Assembly: GCF_000972845.2 (NCBI RefSeq)
Contig: NC_040032.1
Coordinates: 21,066,248-21,130,247 of the forward strand
Source of the DNA: Larimichthys crocea
Lineage: Eukaryota; Chordata; Actinopteri; Sciaenidae
DNA: 64,000 bases
Reading direction: 5' to 3'
The first letter of the stretch is position 1; every line of letters begins with the position of its first letter. Of the stretch, positions 46,037 through 61,440 are shown one piece after another. Below the pieces are notes generated by a model. That model was given only the letters and a program-made list of their open reading frames with translations. It searched no databases and was not told the DNA's origin. Position numbers and translations under genes: made by a program.

Positions 46037-46682
46037 GCCAACTATCATAGAGAGGTGTGACAGCCTCATGTACCAACAAACTACTTGTCTACTTCCTCAC
46101 CTCTGCACACCCAGTCAAATCCCAATTCCCAATTGCGTTCTTAGAATGGTCTCGGATGAGGAACTTTCAGAAGTTGTTCAAACTACCAACAAACATTTCT
46201 GAACTACTCCTGAACTGTTGCAGTGCAAAAGTTTTATAGGTGATGTACGTACAATTATTCACAGAAAAACATTGACTCCAACATACAAAGGTCAAATCGC
46301 CCACGCATTGATCTGCTAACAGACGTATGAACCACACACATTCTTACACCCGTACATTGTAGCATCAGCCCCCACTTTAGCTCCGTTTTCTTTCCTGTTA
46401 TTATCCAGCTCTGTCTCACCTCACTATTTGACCTTCACGCTCAGATCAGTGAAATCAGGTCAGCTTCCTTCCCACATTGCTTGTTTCTTATTGCCATGGA
46501 TGAGCCAGAGGAAGGAGACGGAAACCAGTTAGGGCATTCAGAAAGTAAAGGTGTAAATTGACTGCAAACAGAGAGGTGATCGGATGGATCAAGAGAATCA
46601 CACAAAGTTAGGCTTGGTCAAGAAGAACAGAAGAAGAGCGGGGTTCGATGAGGCTTTTGGAGGAGTAGCCTAAACCCTAGGC

Positions 46683-46726
46683 TGATTGATTGGTTGATTG
46701 GTTGATTGATTGGTTGGTTGATTGGT
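46683..46726. repeat. (GATT/GGTT)n simple repeat
   Basis: About ten tetranucleotide units alternating between TGAT and TGGT. Confidence 0.9.
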
Positions 46727-49700
46727 GTAGCTGTTTCACCCTGTGAATTGCTTTGAACTTGGAAACAACTAAAGGCCAAGACAAATAATGGTGGGTTCTT
46801 CATGACCTTAAGTCATCACTGATACTGCCTTTAGACATCATTAAAAAAATTTGCCAGGCAGTTGTCCCCAAGTCACCAACAAGTCATAAATACCAGTTGT
46901 GAACTGACATGTTCACTGACACCCAGATTCCCAGTATGAGCCATGAGGTTTCACTTAAACACGTGATGCACAACTAACAAATACAGCAACTTAGTTTTTC
47001 CAGGATGTCAAGTACTAGTCTAACACACACCTGCTTAATTTGACTGGCATAGTGTGCAGAATTCAGAGGACTTAATAGAGAAGTTATTAATAATTATGCC
47101 AAATTAATGTACAGACTTCTAAGTAATAAAATCTATTGTTGATTTAAATTTTATGTAAATTGATATTTTATTGTTGGACACACGACTACAAGATGTTTTG
47201 AGCCCTGAAGGCAGTGTGACAAATGTTCAAGCCCATTAAAATCATCTAAAGAGATGCCTCCCGCTGAAGAAACATCTGAGAGTGTGTGCAAGTAGACGAA
47301 ACCTGTAATCACTCTAAGTGAACTACGAACACGTGATTTGCTTTTCTGTTCTCAATCCTAAGCACAGACATACACAGACCCAATTCATGTTAATACAGTT
47401 TGGCTCTGAGGATCGCCTCATGATACACGAGCAGAGAGTTAAACAGGCTGTAACAGATGCAGCCGGTCGGCTCACAGCCGTCATCACGGTGCTAATGTGG
47501 CGTGCGAGGTCATCGGTGCAGGATGGGACTCACTTGGGAGCAACATGACCTAAAGCGCCCCTGCGTGGCACCACAACCTGCATGGCTAATGAAAAACAAG
47601 AACAACAAGCCAGGTTGATGACCCTCCCCAACACAACTATGCCCTCTAGCATTGTGGGGGGCTATTGTTCGATTAGTACAAACCTTGTGTTTACCCTTGT
47701 GTTTTTAAATCAGCCCAACAAAAGGATTTATTTGTTTTTACGGAGGAATATTATTACCGCTCAGTATTAGATGTTCTTTTCTGTTTGATATCAGCTGACA
47801 CTGGATTCTCTGCTATGTTTGCACCTGTGCTGACTGGTCTTTTCCAACTCTGACTCTGCAATTTAATCATTGCTCTTTGCATCTCTGTGTGTTTAAACTA
47901 ATGAATCCCTAACTACAAGCACCTAAATGCAACATCATAAGGGGTTTCCATGCTCCTGAACTCAATTAGCGCAACAAAAAAAGGAGTACATACTCTGAGG
48001 CACACAGTTAAATTCTCCATAATTACATTTTTACATCCCGGCATACAGTACAACATAGTCATTGAGGCAGTTTGCTCAGTGCTGCAATGGCAGAAAGGAC
48101 ACAACTCCTGCTGAAGCAAACTCTCCATTTCAAGGTTGTGTGTTTTTGTTCAGATGGCAGCAATGTGAAGTGATGATTGAGGGGGGTGATCATTGCTAGG
48201 TGCTAGATGTATGATGGTTCTGTTGGTCATGTCTGAGAGCTTGAGTGTGGGAAGGCCGATGATTTTATGATGCTGGTAAGTTTGATTTAGAGACAAACAT
48301 GGTGAAGAAGCAGATGGAGCAGTCTGACAGGGTAGGTTTTGTAAAGCAACAAGAGGAGGTAGGGGGCAACAGACACTGAAGTTACAGATAACACGGACTC
48401 TTTGATATCTTGTTTCAAAAGCGAGTTCATGATCTAAAGTGAGGTATTACCCGGAAGGCTCCTCACAATGTTACCGGAAGGTCTGCAGATCAGATCATGT
48501 TATTTGTTTGATAACATTTATTTCACTGAATAGTGATAATTCTAATGCAAATTAAATTTAGAGTAATATTTTTAACATATTCATAAATAAATTTGAATAT
48601 AATATTATTATTATTAGACAGGTACTAATACTATGTCTTTACTCCGGATAGACTGGATACTGCAAGTAAGACTTAACTCAACAAAGTCACTGAGGACTTA
48701 AATAAGACTTGGACCAAATGACTTTTGACTGATTTTTTTCTGGTGTTCACTATGTTTAGCTGGTTAGGGATAGTGATAGGTGAGTTTTAAGGCTGTAAGG
48801 GAGTTCTTCTCATTGAACATGAGTATTTGTTGTATGTGGTGACATGTGAGGGGCCAGTGCTGTCAAACTGACCTAAAGAGCTCTTGCTAATGAGACTTAA
48901 GGATATTGTGAATATTCTAAACAGCCTGTGGTCTATTACTTTCAAGCAGGTTTGAAATATTTGCAAGGCACTGAAATGAAATAAGTAGAATCCCTGCAGC
49001 AATATGCTTTATTCATGCTTTTTAATGATATATTTTATACTATTTTCTGATAGTTGGCAGTTGTTTAGTGTGACCTATGGGATAAACTGAGATGACAGAT
49101 GTATACATCAACACCAAACAATCCTGTAAAACCATACCTACGGACATCACATCATGCTGCTTCACGATTCTGATGTGACAATTTAGCATATAAAAGCGTA
49201 AACTAACTCTGAATCTGATAAAAATGTGAGCATGCCTATATTATGCCTTATTCATGTTTTTGGTATTAATGCAACTCTGTCTTTTTTTTTTTTTTTAAAT
49301 GATGACTGTATCAGAGAAAAATCAAGGTTAAGTAGTGAGCAATCCTTTTCACAAAATGCAGCAGGGATCCGATGGGATGTTTTATTGGAAATTAAATGGT
49401 TGAGAAGAGTTATATCTCCTAAAATAATGACTTGTGCTGCGTTATAAGAAATTAGATTAAGTATAAACAAAGATGAGAATTGGGTATCCTTCAGTCTGAG
49501 TAATAAATTTAATCATGACATGTCACCCGAAACTGAAAATCAAAATTGACATGGTGGGGGACAGAAAGAAGAGATGAATCCTGGTAAATAATGAGTTTTT
49601 AAAAGTGCTGTGCAGTATATTCAAATAAAATGAGTATACGTGTATGTGCATCATTGTATGTGCAATTACCTTCAATTAAGACGCACACAGTATCTTGATA

Positions 49701-52700
49701 AGAATTTAAATTAAAGTTCTGTGGGTTTGAAGAGTTCTCAGCATGCATTTATAACATTCGACCCACTAATGGCTCTGCAGGGTTGAAGAAGTTAATTATC
49801 CCAATTATCAGTGTCATTCACACAGGTAGTTGCGTGCCTGTAATGATGATTTGTTCTTTCTCATCTTTGTGACTTGCATTAACCTAATGCAAATTCAGAA
49901 ATGTCGTAATTAGTAAACATCACATATTTCTGACTAAGTTTAAGAAATATGTTTCAAAATCCAATTATTCAAACACTGATAATTGTTACTGAAATGAGAG
50001 CTAAAGAGAGTTATGTGCATTCTTTATTGTCCAGCTCAGTGGAGCCGGAAACGGGGACGAGGTATGAAAGAGGAAGACTTCAATTTAAAATAAAATCACA
50101 TTTTCTAGAAACTTTCAGCTATTATAATGTCAAAGTAGGTGTCAGTGGAAAATAGGGGGGAGAAGTGAAGGACAGTGGTGGGTGGGAGAAATGAGGAGAA
50201 GAAAGAAACGAGACCAACGCAGAAAAAAACAGAACAATGGACAAAAGAAGCTGCAGAAAAATGAGACAAAAACAGTTCAACAGAAGAGAAATGCAGGGTT
50301 TGTTCTCACAGCATCATTACACTGTGATAACAATCGCATGAGTAGAATGACATTCCTTTGAAAAGACAACAATGCCGCAGTAACACCCATACTTCACCCT
50401 CAAGTTGTCAAGTGAATCTTCATTTTATCATTTGCACTGAGATACCAATGTCAACACATTTCAAGTCGGTTTTGGTCTTGTATTTTTGGATCACAGTCTC
50501 TCTAATTACTTAAACTGCCTTTAAATAATTGTCTTCCTTAGGCATCATTCTTCAACTTGTCACCGTGCAACAATTGCCTCACTTGTTATAGTTTGAAGTA
50601 GAGAGGGAGAGGGAGGGACATGACCTCCGCAAACATATCTAATATAACAAAAGCTCTTACATATCAACCCAAAGTGACTATTTTCTGTCTGATTCTCCAA
50701 TCTGGATTCCCATTGTCTTGATTCTTCCATTTGTTTTGATCAAGAAATAAATGTTTTCTTCCTCAGTTAGTTCTACACGAGTATAAATGGTTACACAAAG
50801 GAATGTTTTCCTCCTTTCTTTAAAGCGACTGTATGATAAACTCAACTTTTTTTTTTTTTTAACTTCTGTGCATGCAAGACATCATTTTGAAATGAAATTA
50901 GACTCAGGCAGACTGTGTGTTCTCACAATCAAGCTTTCACCACCACAGTGTGCACAAGCTGGTCAGTCGAAGCTGTCAAGAGTTTTGCATTACCTCATTT
51001 AACTCTCCAACATTAACTGACAAGAACAAAAAGCTGACACAATCTTGGATGGCAACTAAGATAAGACCTCCTAACAGGGGTGAAAGTAAGCCGGTACACA
51101 GTACCAGGAAGATGGGAGAGCGGCTGCCTGCTATAAAGCCCTCATTCAGAACCAGTCATGTCCGCACTCTGGGTCAGAAAATAGATCCGCTAGCAACATG
51201 CAGTCTTAAAAACTACTTAGTCTGTTTAAAAATTCCTTTTAACTCATTCGGAAAGGTTTCTGAACTCTCTGTGCTGTGTTTCAGTCCATGCTGGACCGAG
51301 CCTTGGCCGGGCATCTCCCTCTCTCCCCCTCCCCTTTGAGACAGCCTGGTGATGAAGGAATGAATACAATAATTGTTAAATGGTATGTATAAATTGACTT
51401 TGGGCAAATAGAATTCTGCTGTCTGCAATGTCAGATGATTAGTTGCAATTTTGAGATCTCATATCATGTCATTCTAAATTTCACAGTTCAACGAAGCTGG
51501 GAATGCTTAGACTGTTGAACCCTAACTAAAAGCACAAGCTTTCTGTAATGTTTACTGTACGGTTGTTGCTATGACTAAATACTGAAGTTTCAAGGACAGA
51601 CAGGCATTCCACTGTTACAGCTGCCTCATAAAATGTTCAAATTACTTGTGTTGTATAATCAGCCTCTCCTTTCTAAACAAAGACAGCTTCCATGACCCTG
51701 TTAAGCTTGCAAATGTATTGGTTTTTCCACTCATTGGCTGACATTTAAAACTCAGAGATTTTGTAACTTTAATACACACTGTTTTGTATGAGTTTATATT
51801 TTATAAGAGTACTAAATTCAAGGTGATCACAGCCACCGTTCTTTGTGAAGAACAAGCCACAAACCTTTTGCCACCTTTCAAGATGACACATGGTGTCTGA
51901 TAGATGTCTGAAGATTTTGGCTATATTAGTACACACGCAGATAAAATACCCATTAAGTGTCCTTCCTGACTGTATGAAATTCATGTTTTCTTCTGAATGT
52001 CTCCTTTTGAAAGTTATTCTGAGCAGTTAAAATGCCAAGTTGTCATGCTGGACAGTGTTCAGTTGACAGGCAGATTTGTCATTGTAGCGCGTGGCCATGC
52101 GGCCTCAGATACCCTGATGGATTGTGCGACAGAAGGTTGTAGTGGTGGTTAGGGAACTGTTGTAGAAGCACTGCCCCTGCTTCTTTACTGCACCGTGCTA
52201 AATTAACAAATGATTAGTCTACAAGGATTAACAGAGTTGGTCTTGGTTTCAGATAATTTTTGTTAATGTAGAATTTATTAGCAAAGGACCAGGATTTTGA
52301 CATTGGAACTGTTCTAGGTTCTCTTGGTAGTCTGAGTGGTTTTGACCACTCACATTTGAGCAGTCATTGGATGCAAAAGCAGATCTTGAGAGCAAAAGAG
52401 GCATAGAGCATTGGCCAACATGCAATCTTGGAACCAATTGGCAACATCAAACGAAATGTGTCTTTCTCGTGTATGAAGTTGCTAATCAAACTGCAGAGGA
52501 AGTCATGATATATGTTATCTATTTTCCGGATATCTGCTGGGTATGGTGGAAGCCCAGAAACATTGGCAGTTGGCCCCTGAGGCTAAATTGCCATTAGACG
52601 ATAGCTGATGGGTTACGAGATTAAAAGTTGGCTATAAAACCCCTTCACTCTGTATCATAATGTAGCTCTGCATAATGTAGTCTACAAAGACTTTTACATT

Positions 52701-55263
52701 AAGCTTTACAGTATTTCTCAGCTGTGTACGTTTGTGTCTGTAAACAGCATGTCAATGAAAATACCATCACTGACACACCTCCAGTTCTTCAGATATGTTA
52801 AATAAATTCTGACAGCTTTCAGACTTTGAATGACTGTCAAAGAGGGCACTCGGTATCTGACCTGGTTGAAGGTCTTTACAAGAACTAGACCAACTTCCTT
52901 CATCAATGAGATAAAAACACAGATACACTGTAATGAATCTGGCATATTCGCAACCATTCATTGTTCCCTCATTTACTACCTTCTTGCTCCACATCTGTCT
53001 GACGATACAGTATCTCCTAAAGCATCAACCTCATATTAAAATATTAAATATTGAGCAGTGTCTTAAATACTGGTCTTCTCAGCCAACCAATATCTGATGA
53101 AAGGTCAGCAGCAAACTGGGTTGCTTGTGTGTGGCGTGAAATCCGATCTGTGTCGTGAACCTAAGGTAACCCTGCTGCAAGTTTTGCGGTCATTACTCAA
53201 TTTGCAAGAAAACAAGATTCTGCGAAACGATTCTGCCACTGATCAGCCTCGTGCTCATTCAGACAGAACCATATAGCTCCAGCATAAAATGACAGACCTT
53301 AAAGTTACTCAGATGAAAAAAAAAAAAAAGTGCTTTCATCCATTTCAATGATTAAGGTCAGCTGGAAACGCTGGATAAATTGAGTGTAAGTGGGTTTAAC
53401 TACCACTGCACCCACGAGTCCTCGCTTTCTCTCCCTCTACATCATATTTCCCAAAGCTGTCACAGTTTGACTGTCAGTTCTGCTTTGCTTTTATTTTTTG
53501 ATGATGGGGACAAATTGCTGAATCCCCCTTTATTGAATCATTGCATTGTTCAGTGGACATGGCTAGCTCATCTCTACAGTTTTCTTTTAACCTTTATTCA
53601 TCCTGCACTAGTTGACTAATCATCTTTTTTACTTAATGAGCTCTTTTTTCCAGTTGGACACAGAGAAAGTCGATTCTTCTCAACCTTTCTGTAATTTGTC
53701 TTGTCACACCCATTTCCCAACCTCCATAATATGCACATACATTTGCAAAATGACGCAGTGTGTGTGGGTCATACTTGGCTTGTATTAAAGGGTCAGAAAG
53801 TTGTCCTGGCACTAGACGAGTTCACAGATGGTTCACTGCGAGCTGTGAATATGCTGACATGAATTTACAGGAGGAGACTGTAAACCCAAAGGAACAAGGT
53901 CAACAGAACATGCAACACCTGCTCAGACAAACAAAGACAATCAAGCTATGGTACAAGCTACCCTTCATTCAGATTATACAACTGTAATTATCCATTATTA
54001 TTCCCAATCCATGATTATGAAATAGGAAAAGTTAGTCCCGGTATCTATGATGCAGTAGTTGACTTTCTTTGAAATTGTAGGTCTCCAACTGTCTTACTTG
54101 GCCTAAAAACCCCAATTATACTCAGCAAACGCCTCTGTAATTCTTCTTAAAAGTTGGGGTTCACAGGGTTGTTTAGCAGACAACCATGATCATGCTGCAG
54201 CAGGGTGCATGGTATAATCACATATATTACCCACCTACATCATCATCTTATTCACACTGTGACCATGTGGACAGCATCACTGCAGCATGAAGAAACTCAA
54301 ATTAGAGACCATTTTAGCCCACACATAATACCCATATTCTAGAAAGTACAGTAATATGCTAATTTGTTCGGCCAATTAGTTTTTGTACTGCCTGGAATAA
54401 TGTTCACCGCTAACACTTTTTCCAGTGAAGGAATAGACAGCTTGAGAGAGAGATAGGCATACAGTGTTGAGGAATTTCACACAAAAAAATATGGTGGTTC
54501 ATTGAGATAAGCAGCAGGTAGCGCCAACTCTCTAGTAAAAAAAAAAAAAAAAACTAGAGGAAGGTTGCAACAACCAATGACATAACTACAAGAGTACAAG
54601 TGGAAGCACAATGCAGAAAACAGGCATTTATGGTTGTTCCGTGTATTGATGTGAGGTTAGATCCAAGGTGACATCAGAAGGTTACAAAGATCCAAAACAC
54701 TGAAGACTAGAACAGACAATCCAAACTGGTAGGAAACAACAACAAAGGCACGAAGTAAAGTTAGACACAAGGAGAGGGGAGACTTACAAAATAGAAATAC
54801 AAAAGACAAAACCCCAAACCACAGTAGGAGCTCACTGTTACAGCTTTGTATTGTACGGTCAGTGTAACATCCAATGGTACTTTAGCTTGAATTTAAACAT
54901 CTGGTGGTTTTGCTCACAGTGTGTTGTAATGTTGTAATATGTGCACTTCATTTGTGACTGTTCTTGGTTTCTGCTGTATCTTGTCTCGTGCTTTTATAAA
55001 AACAGATGTAGATATACAACACATGCGTACACACTGCTATTTGGATTTGTGATTAGGATGATATTTGGATCGTAATTTGTGTCCTTAAAAAAGGGAAATA
55101 AATACTTGTTCATCTGGTACACTGAGCTCTTTTTTCAAAAATGAACACATTGAGAGTCCAACATTAGATGCCTTTGTTCTCTGTCTTTTTTCAAGCCTCT
55201 CTGCCAACACAATAATTTGAAAGATGGTATAATCACATAAACATTTGGCACGTAGCAGCGTTA

Positions 55264-55347
55264 AAGAGCATTTTCACTCCTTTTCCTTCTTGTCATTTGT
55301 TTTTTAAGAGCATTTTCACTCCTTTTCCTTCTTGTCATTTGTTTTTT
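55264..55347 (+). repeat. Perfect 42-bp tandem duplication
   Basis: Units 55264-55305 and 55306-55347, starting AAGAGCATTTTCACTCC, are identical. A perfect pair suggests recent duplication or an assembly or sequencing artefact. Confidence 0.97.
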
Positions 55348-56469
55348 TCCTCTCTCTAAGCTCGTAATGCACAACAGAGTGAAATGGGCATAAATGTTAA
55401 AACGATACAAATCACTGTTTTACATGCAACCCTCTTTCATGTCACGAAATAATGGGAAGCATGAGCATGAAGAAAATGAATTGGAGCATAAATTAGGAGG
55501 CAGTGGGAGGTAGAAATGGCAGGAAGCAGGGTAAGGAGCAATGGTTAGTGTGATTATTTGGTTTGCCAGTTGTAAATGCTTACACACCGCTGAACAGGAG
55601 CCGAGGACTGATGCAAAAATTACACATCAACACAGCATTTAACCTCATGAACTCTGATAGTGCTGCACTCATCCTGCTCACAGCAGATCACCACAACAAA
55701 CCCAGTCACGCTATTGCTGTTGAGCTCATGAAACTCATATTCTTCACAATAGTCTCCATTTAAGGTCCAGTACGGAAGAAAATTCTCCTATTCCGTGTTT
55801 AGATAAAAAACATGTTTATACCTAAGCTTTGCAGTATTCTTTTACTGAGGCAAGCTTTCAGTCGTGGACCTTCAACAAGAAAAAAGGAAACACAATAATG
55901 TGAAGACATGGGAAAATCACTTCATTGTAATGGCAATTATAGTGCTGAGCTATGGATAAGCTTCAATTAGAGACAAAGTTAAAAGACAGTGCTGTGCATT
56001 CAAAACACATAATGCAGTAAATGACACAAAGCAAATTATGCTCTTCCTATCATTATACTTCTCAGAACAATTGGCTAGATCTGAAAAACTGACAAACATT
56101 AACAAAATGAATAATTTACTGTCAGAATACTAAACAGAATCAAATATAATTATCATTTTGATCTCTTAAATGTGGAGACAAAACCCCCATATACTGTACA
56201 AGGCAATGGTAATGCTAATTGTGCGGGCCAAAAAAGTGTTAAATTAAATATATGTATTTAGCTAACACACAATGCTATGGCTGCTGCAGAATGGTTTGTC
56301 ACAATAAAGATGAAAAAAATACTTTTGGCTACACTTTCAGGGCCAATAAAACTTTAGAAATAAATTGTATAGCTAACTTGTTCTACAAAGGATGCACAGT
56401 AAAAGGCTGAGCGACTTGTCTCCAATGATTTAGTAACTTTATCTTCAGCTCCAGTCAACTTTTTCAAAT

Positions 56470-56830
56470 TTTAAAAATATATGACAATGTTCTCTTTTTA
56501 TCTCTAGACAACTGCAGAATTTCTCATGCTGGGCTCAAACTATGTGTTTGTGTGTGAACACAATGGTTAAGACCAATCAGCGTGCTCTGAGGAACTACTG
56601 GCAGCCACAGCGTTAGCTACAAGTGTGGTTTAACCAACGACAGTAAGGAATGGACAGCGCATGTGTGACGCCACCCATAGGTTTCTGAACCTCCTTATGT
56701 TTGAAGTCCTGCTTCATCTGCTTCCCAGCTAATCTAAAAATTGGCAAGGACGTGGATCAAGACCTAAGGCAGGCTACACTGTGAAAGAGGCTGTAAAAAT
56801 TCTTTTGAGGTGGTCGCAACGCCCACAGAA
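56470..56830. mobile_element. Possible fish MITE-like remnant
   Basis: The phrases 'GACGCCACCCATAGGTTTCT' and 'TGTTTGAAGTCCTGCTTCAT' resemble internal parts of a common fish non-autonomous element. Terminal repeats were not located. Tentative. Confidence 0.25.
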
Positions 56831-57793
56831 TTATTTGTTTCACTATAAGAATTTGATCCATTAGGTGCGATAATATTTGTAGGGTCTAGAGTAACCGCAC
56901 GATACACAAATCAATCAATCAGGAAGTATCTCTCTGGTGCACTTGCTCTGGAGGCCCCACAATGCAGATGCATATGCAGAGGGTCCAGAAATCAAACCTT
57001 TTTTGGATTCATGCAATTTAGCTTTGTGAGAATAAACTAAACCCCACCTCTAAAACAATATCCAGTTGTTTTTATAAATCCATGGGTTTTACACTAGGTG
57101 TGTGTGAGTGTACAGCTTAATAGGTTAGCATAGATGCTGCTACCATCTTGATAGACGGTGAAATGATTGACCTGGCAAGCATTTTTTTGAAAGTGTCTGC
57201 CCTTTTCTTCAATGACGTCTGTCCCAGATGGTTCTGTGCAACAAACCATTTGGCATAGACAGATTAATTAAAATGAGGATAATGGGAACCCCAATATATG
57301 TAATATGTTGGCGCATTGTCTTCCAAATTCTTTGTCTCTTAGTCACAATATATATATTTGGATCTCACCATTGCACAAGCAAATGATTTCTGGAAAAAGC
57401 ATGTTTGCTCATACTCAGACTATTCAGGAGCGACAGGACTTCTCTTCTTGGTTTAAGTTACTTTGAAACTGCAGTTGTCGTGGAAGAGGTTAAACAATAA
57501 AACTGCTAGAGTTACATTGCTTCTGGCCACATTTCGTAACTGTGAAAACTGTCTTCAAGCAGCGCTTGTCACTTCTAGTGGACCATCTTTTCTTCATGGG
57601 ACCCAGTCAGCACTACAGTACAGTATGTAAAAGCTGAGAGAGACCCTAAAAAAGGGGGATAGAGTCCTGAAAAGCTGCTAACCTAATGGGTCGGAAAACA
57701 AATAAACAGCCATGAGGTGAGAGGGGGCATAAAAATGAATGAATTCCTTGCAGGGGTCACTTTATATCTGTCGGCGTGTGAGTGTCACTCTGA

Positions 57794-57817
57794 GTGTGTG
57801 TGTGTGTGTGTGTGTGT
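57794..57817. repeat. (GT)n microsatellite
   Basis: About twelve GT units. Confidence 0.9.
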
Positions 57818-57985
57818 CAGTTAATGAACCCTATAGAGCTGAAGCGGGGGGGGTATTCCACTACTCTTTTACAAGATCCTTTTATAGCCACCGTGAATCT
57901 CCAAGAAAGCCATCAGTGTGTGTCTGAGTGAGTGTAAAGGCATATGTGTGCTCCCATGAGGTTGAGTCTACTTGATTTATATGGC

Positions 57986-58015
57986 TGTGTGGGTGTGTGA
58001 GTGTGTGTGTGTGTG
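57986..58015. repeat. Interrupted (GT)n microsatellite
   Basis: GT units with GG and GA interruptions over about 30 bp. Confidence 0.85.
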
Positions 58016-61000
58016 AATATGTGTGACCTGAGACAGTGCCCTCCCATTTTACTGTGTGCACTGACGCTTTCAAACAAAACATAAAAAAAAAAGGACAAAA
58101 TGAAGTAAAACAACCCTAAAACAGAGCAACAGTAAGTCAGACGGTGACAAGCTGTGCTAGCACTGCTGTTCTTAGGAAACCTACAAGCTTCAGTGTTTGT
58201 GGATTATCTCAATCATGAAGTGGAAGGTGGGACATGCTGCAGTTTAGTAAACAGGTCCTTGAAGATTTGGCAACTTGCAGGGGGATGAATAATTTTAGAA
58301 ACATGAAATAAAAAGGATGGCTTGAGTTAAAATGTTAAAATGCAGCCCTTATATTTCAGGGAAAATGAGAGTAAAACAGTTGAATGTCAAAACTGACGTC
58401 TACGTCAATATGGTCACTTTTTTATAAAATACCCTAACAAACTGAAACATAAAGAAATATGAATACTTCCGTCTTTGCATTTTTTTTTTTTTTATGTCTG
58501 GGCAGTGGTAATACAATGCTCTTTGTGTAATGTGAACTTATGACTGTTGATACTATTGTGTTATAAGACGTGTACGGTTTATTATAAACATAATTCTCCT
58601 GTCATGGCCTCAAGTTTACAACAACAACAAGTATCACATAATAATTGACTAAAATATAATTCTATAATAATAATCATAATAATATATATTACCTTATACT
58701 TTTTCTTTTTTTTTTTTATTAGTTTATTATTTAACTCATACCTTTTTAAAAATAATTACTGTTGAAATATACATAAATAATATTGTATTGTTTTTTTGTT
58801 TACAGATGTTGATATGTACATATAACTACTTAGCTAGTTCAATGAATATGGCAGCAAATTATTTACTCTTACATATGGTTTTTCAGACCTTCCTTTTTTT
58901 GTCTAACCAGACTGAATATATTAGTTTTATCTGCCTGACTTCCTGATCCTGATATAATCTGACTGAGGTTTATGCAACTTAGAGTCTGTGGCCCCAACCA
59001 CGGCTCTGAAACATCAGTACTGTGCTGTGTATGAATAAATCCATGGGACTGTCCGTGGTGCTGAATTAGCAGACCTGATTTCTCAGTCCCACCATGATGT
59101 CACTGTCATCCTGGATCTATAATGTTCTCTAAACTATAGTTATAGTTAACTATAGCAGGTTATGTTGTATGAATATAACCATGAACATAGGCTTTTTTTT
59201 TTTTTTACTTCAAGTTAATTTCTGTTCACAGCTGACCTACACCCAATATTGCACCTGAACACATCTTGTGTAGACGGATTGAAGATGCTGCTGCTTTCCT
59301 AATGTGAAGCTTTCACTACACAGCCTGTCCCAACACTATATGAGCAGGAGAAGCAGATGCAGCAAATGATTGCAGCAGAACCTTGAGGTGAGCAGTGTAG
59401 CAAGTTGTGAGTGGAACACTGGCAGCTTAGTTATACCGCCATACTGCAAAGGGTACATTGGATTTGCAGGTTGTGCAGTGGTGCTTAAAACATCTATAAC
59501 CAGATGTTTGAAAAGGTGTTTAATTCAAGAATTAAATGGCAGTTTTTCAGTATTCAGGGCTTTGTCTCTATCATGCCAAGAAAGAAAAGTTTAAAAGTTT
59601 TGTTCTGTTCCACTTTTTCCCCTCGTAACTTTATATATATATATTTTTAGGCGTAAACTGTAGGTCACCTTTACAGGTTAAGCAGATATTATCCCTGGTC
59701 CAAACAAAGTACATAAATTCACAACATTAATTAGTTGAAACAAATTGTTGAACAAAAGGTTGAAAGATCGGTTTATACAGAAGATGTGTAGTGAGCTCAA
59801 AGGAATGTCAGCAAGTGACCTTTATGTCTTATTTAACCAGGAGTTTAAATGTGAAAAGCAATCACAGATAGACTATTTGTAACTTTAGAGCTTCTCATTA
59901 ACAAGTCTAGGAGAACCGCCGCCTATCTCTGTTTTACTTACATTTTAAAAAGCACATATTTCTTTAGAAAAAAAAACAAACAAACTTGTTTTTACCTTTG
60001 TTCAAGTAATTTGCACTTTTTTTGCTTGGTGCCATTGCCAAGTCATTACTGTACGACACATGCTGTTTGTATTTTGTTAATATCTTCATTTAATGGAAAT
60101 CTGAAGACGAAATGCATCTCAAAACACTGAATTAATTATTTGGCCTTTATTTAACTCATGTTAGATGACTTCAGTTGTTAATTATATGCTAGCTGTGGCC
60201 ATTTTCTAAAAGACCTTGCAGCAGATGGGAAGGAGGGATGGAGGAAAGCACGCTGAGTCTTTAAAAGATGAAAACCACTGATGCATATCCAGAGCATGGA
60301 TCCATTATCCAGCTGAAAAACACTTCTGTGCCTGTTTTTTTTTTTTTTTTTTGCCATCATTCATTCAGTGCTCGGGAATGCTATTTCAGAGCTTTAACAT
60401 GTTTCTTTAGCACTGCGGTGCTTCACGTTCACATAGTTACACACCTGGGTTTCTCCAGTGGCTAAGCTGCAGCTGGAGATGGAGTACCTTGCTCAAGGGT
60501 ACTTGATGGAAGTTTTAAAAGGGAGAGGAGTAAATGGCGCTCTGGAACTGAACTGGCTCATATGTGCTTACAGACTCATGTCTCTCGCCCTCTAGGGATT
60601 TTGTTTTTTGGTCTATCACTGTTATCAACAATGGTAAACCTCAGGCTTTCCTTCCTGCTATGGCTGTATTTCAGAATTGAAGCAGTTTAGATATGTTTAC
60701 CCCAAAGGTTTACATGGGCAATTTTAAGACCATTTTCACTTTTACACAACAAACCAAAATTATAGAAATATTGTGCAACAACTTATGAGCAGACAAGAAA
60801 GGGATCAGAAGAAATCAGATGTTGGTCAATGCCGATTGCAGGGTAGCTGTCTCTAAATAAACAAATAGAAACCATCAAGTTTCAAGTCCCCTGTAGAGCT
60901 GCAAAGTATATATGTGAATATAGATAATTAAAAAGTTAAATCTGCATTTTGTAAATGGCATTTTTAAAACCACAAGAGCTGTGATTTTAATTTAAGCCAG

Positions 61001-61084
61001 AGCTATTTCAAAACAATGTTAAGAAATGAAGGTTTTCAGCTGGCAACAGTTGATTTCACTGGCTAACAGGACAACTCTCAGCAC

Positions 61085-61440
61085 ATTTTATCTGCTCTAG
61101 CCAATTAACAATTCCATGCTAATTGAAACTCTCAGTTGTTGCCTGGTGGATGTGCTCTCTGCGAGCTAGCATCTGTCAAGAAAGAAACGCCACACTGTGG
61201 GGCCACATCACAAAAGGATTGCATGGCTTTTGTAGCAGCTAAACCTCCACAGATAAGACAAAAAAGAAACCATGTAAGTCTCAAAGCACCGGCAAAGGGT
61301 GTAATGCACTGCATAACTGCGCTGCCAAGGACACAGCGGTGCTTCGATGCTATTTGCATGTATTTAAATGAGGTAATATGCATATATTTGGCACTAAATC
61401 GGCCCCATTCTTGAGTCTTCAGAGAGCTGATGGTAAGTGA
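61085..61440. promoter_or_regulatory. Possible regulatory block with POU-type sites
   Basis: A repeat-free block with the octamer ATTTGCAT at 61352-61359 and TAATATGCATAT at 61374-61385, both of POU-homeodomain type, 14 bp apart, plus CCAATTAA and CTAATTGA words at its start. No coding frame is convincing. The enhancer idea is inference. Confidence 0.2.
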
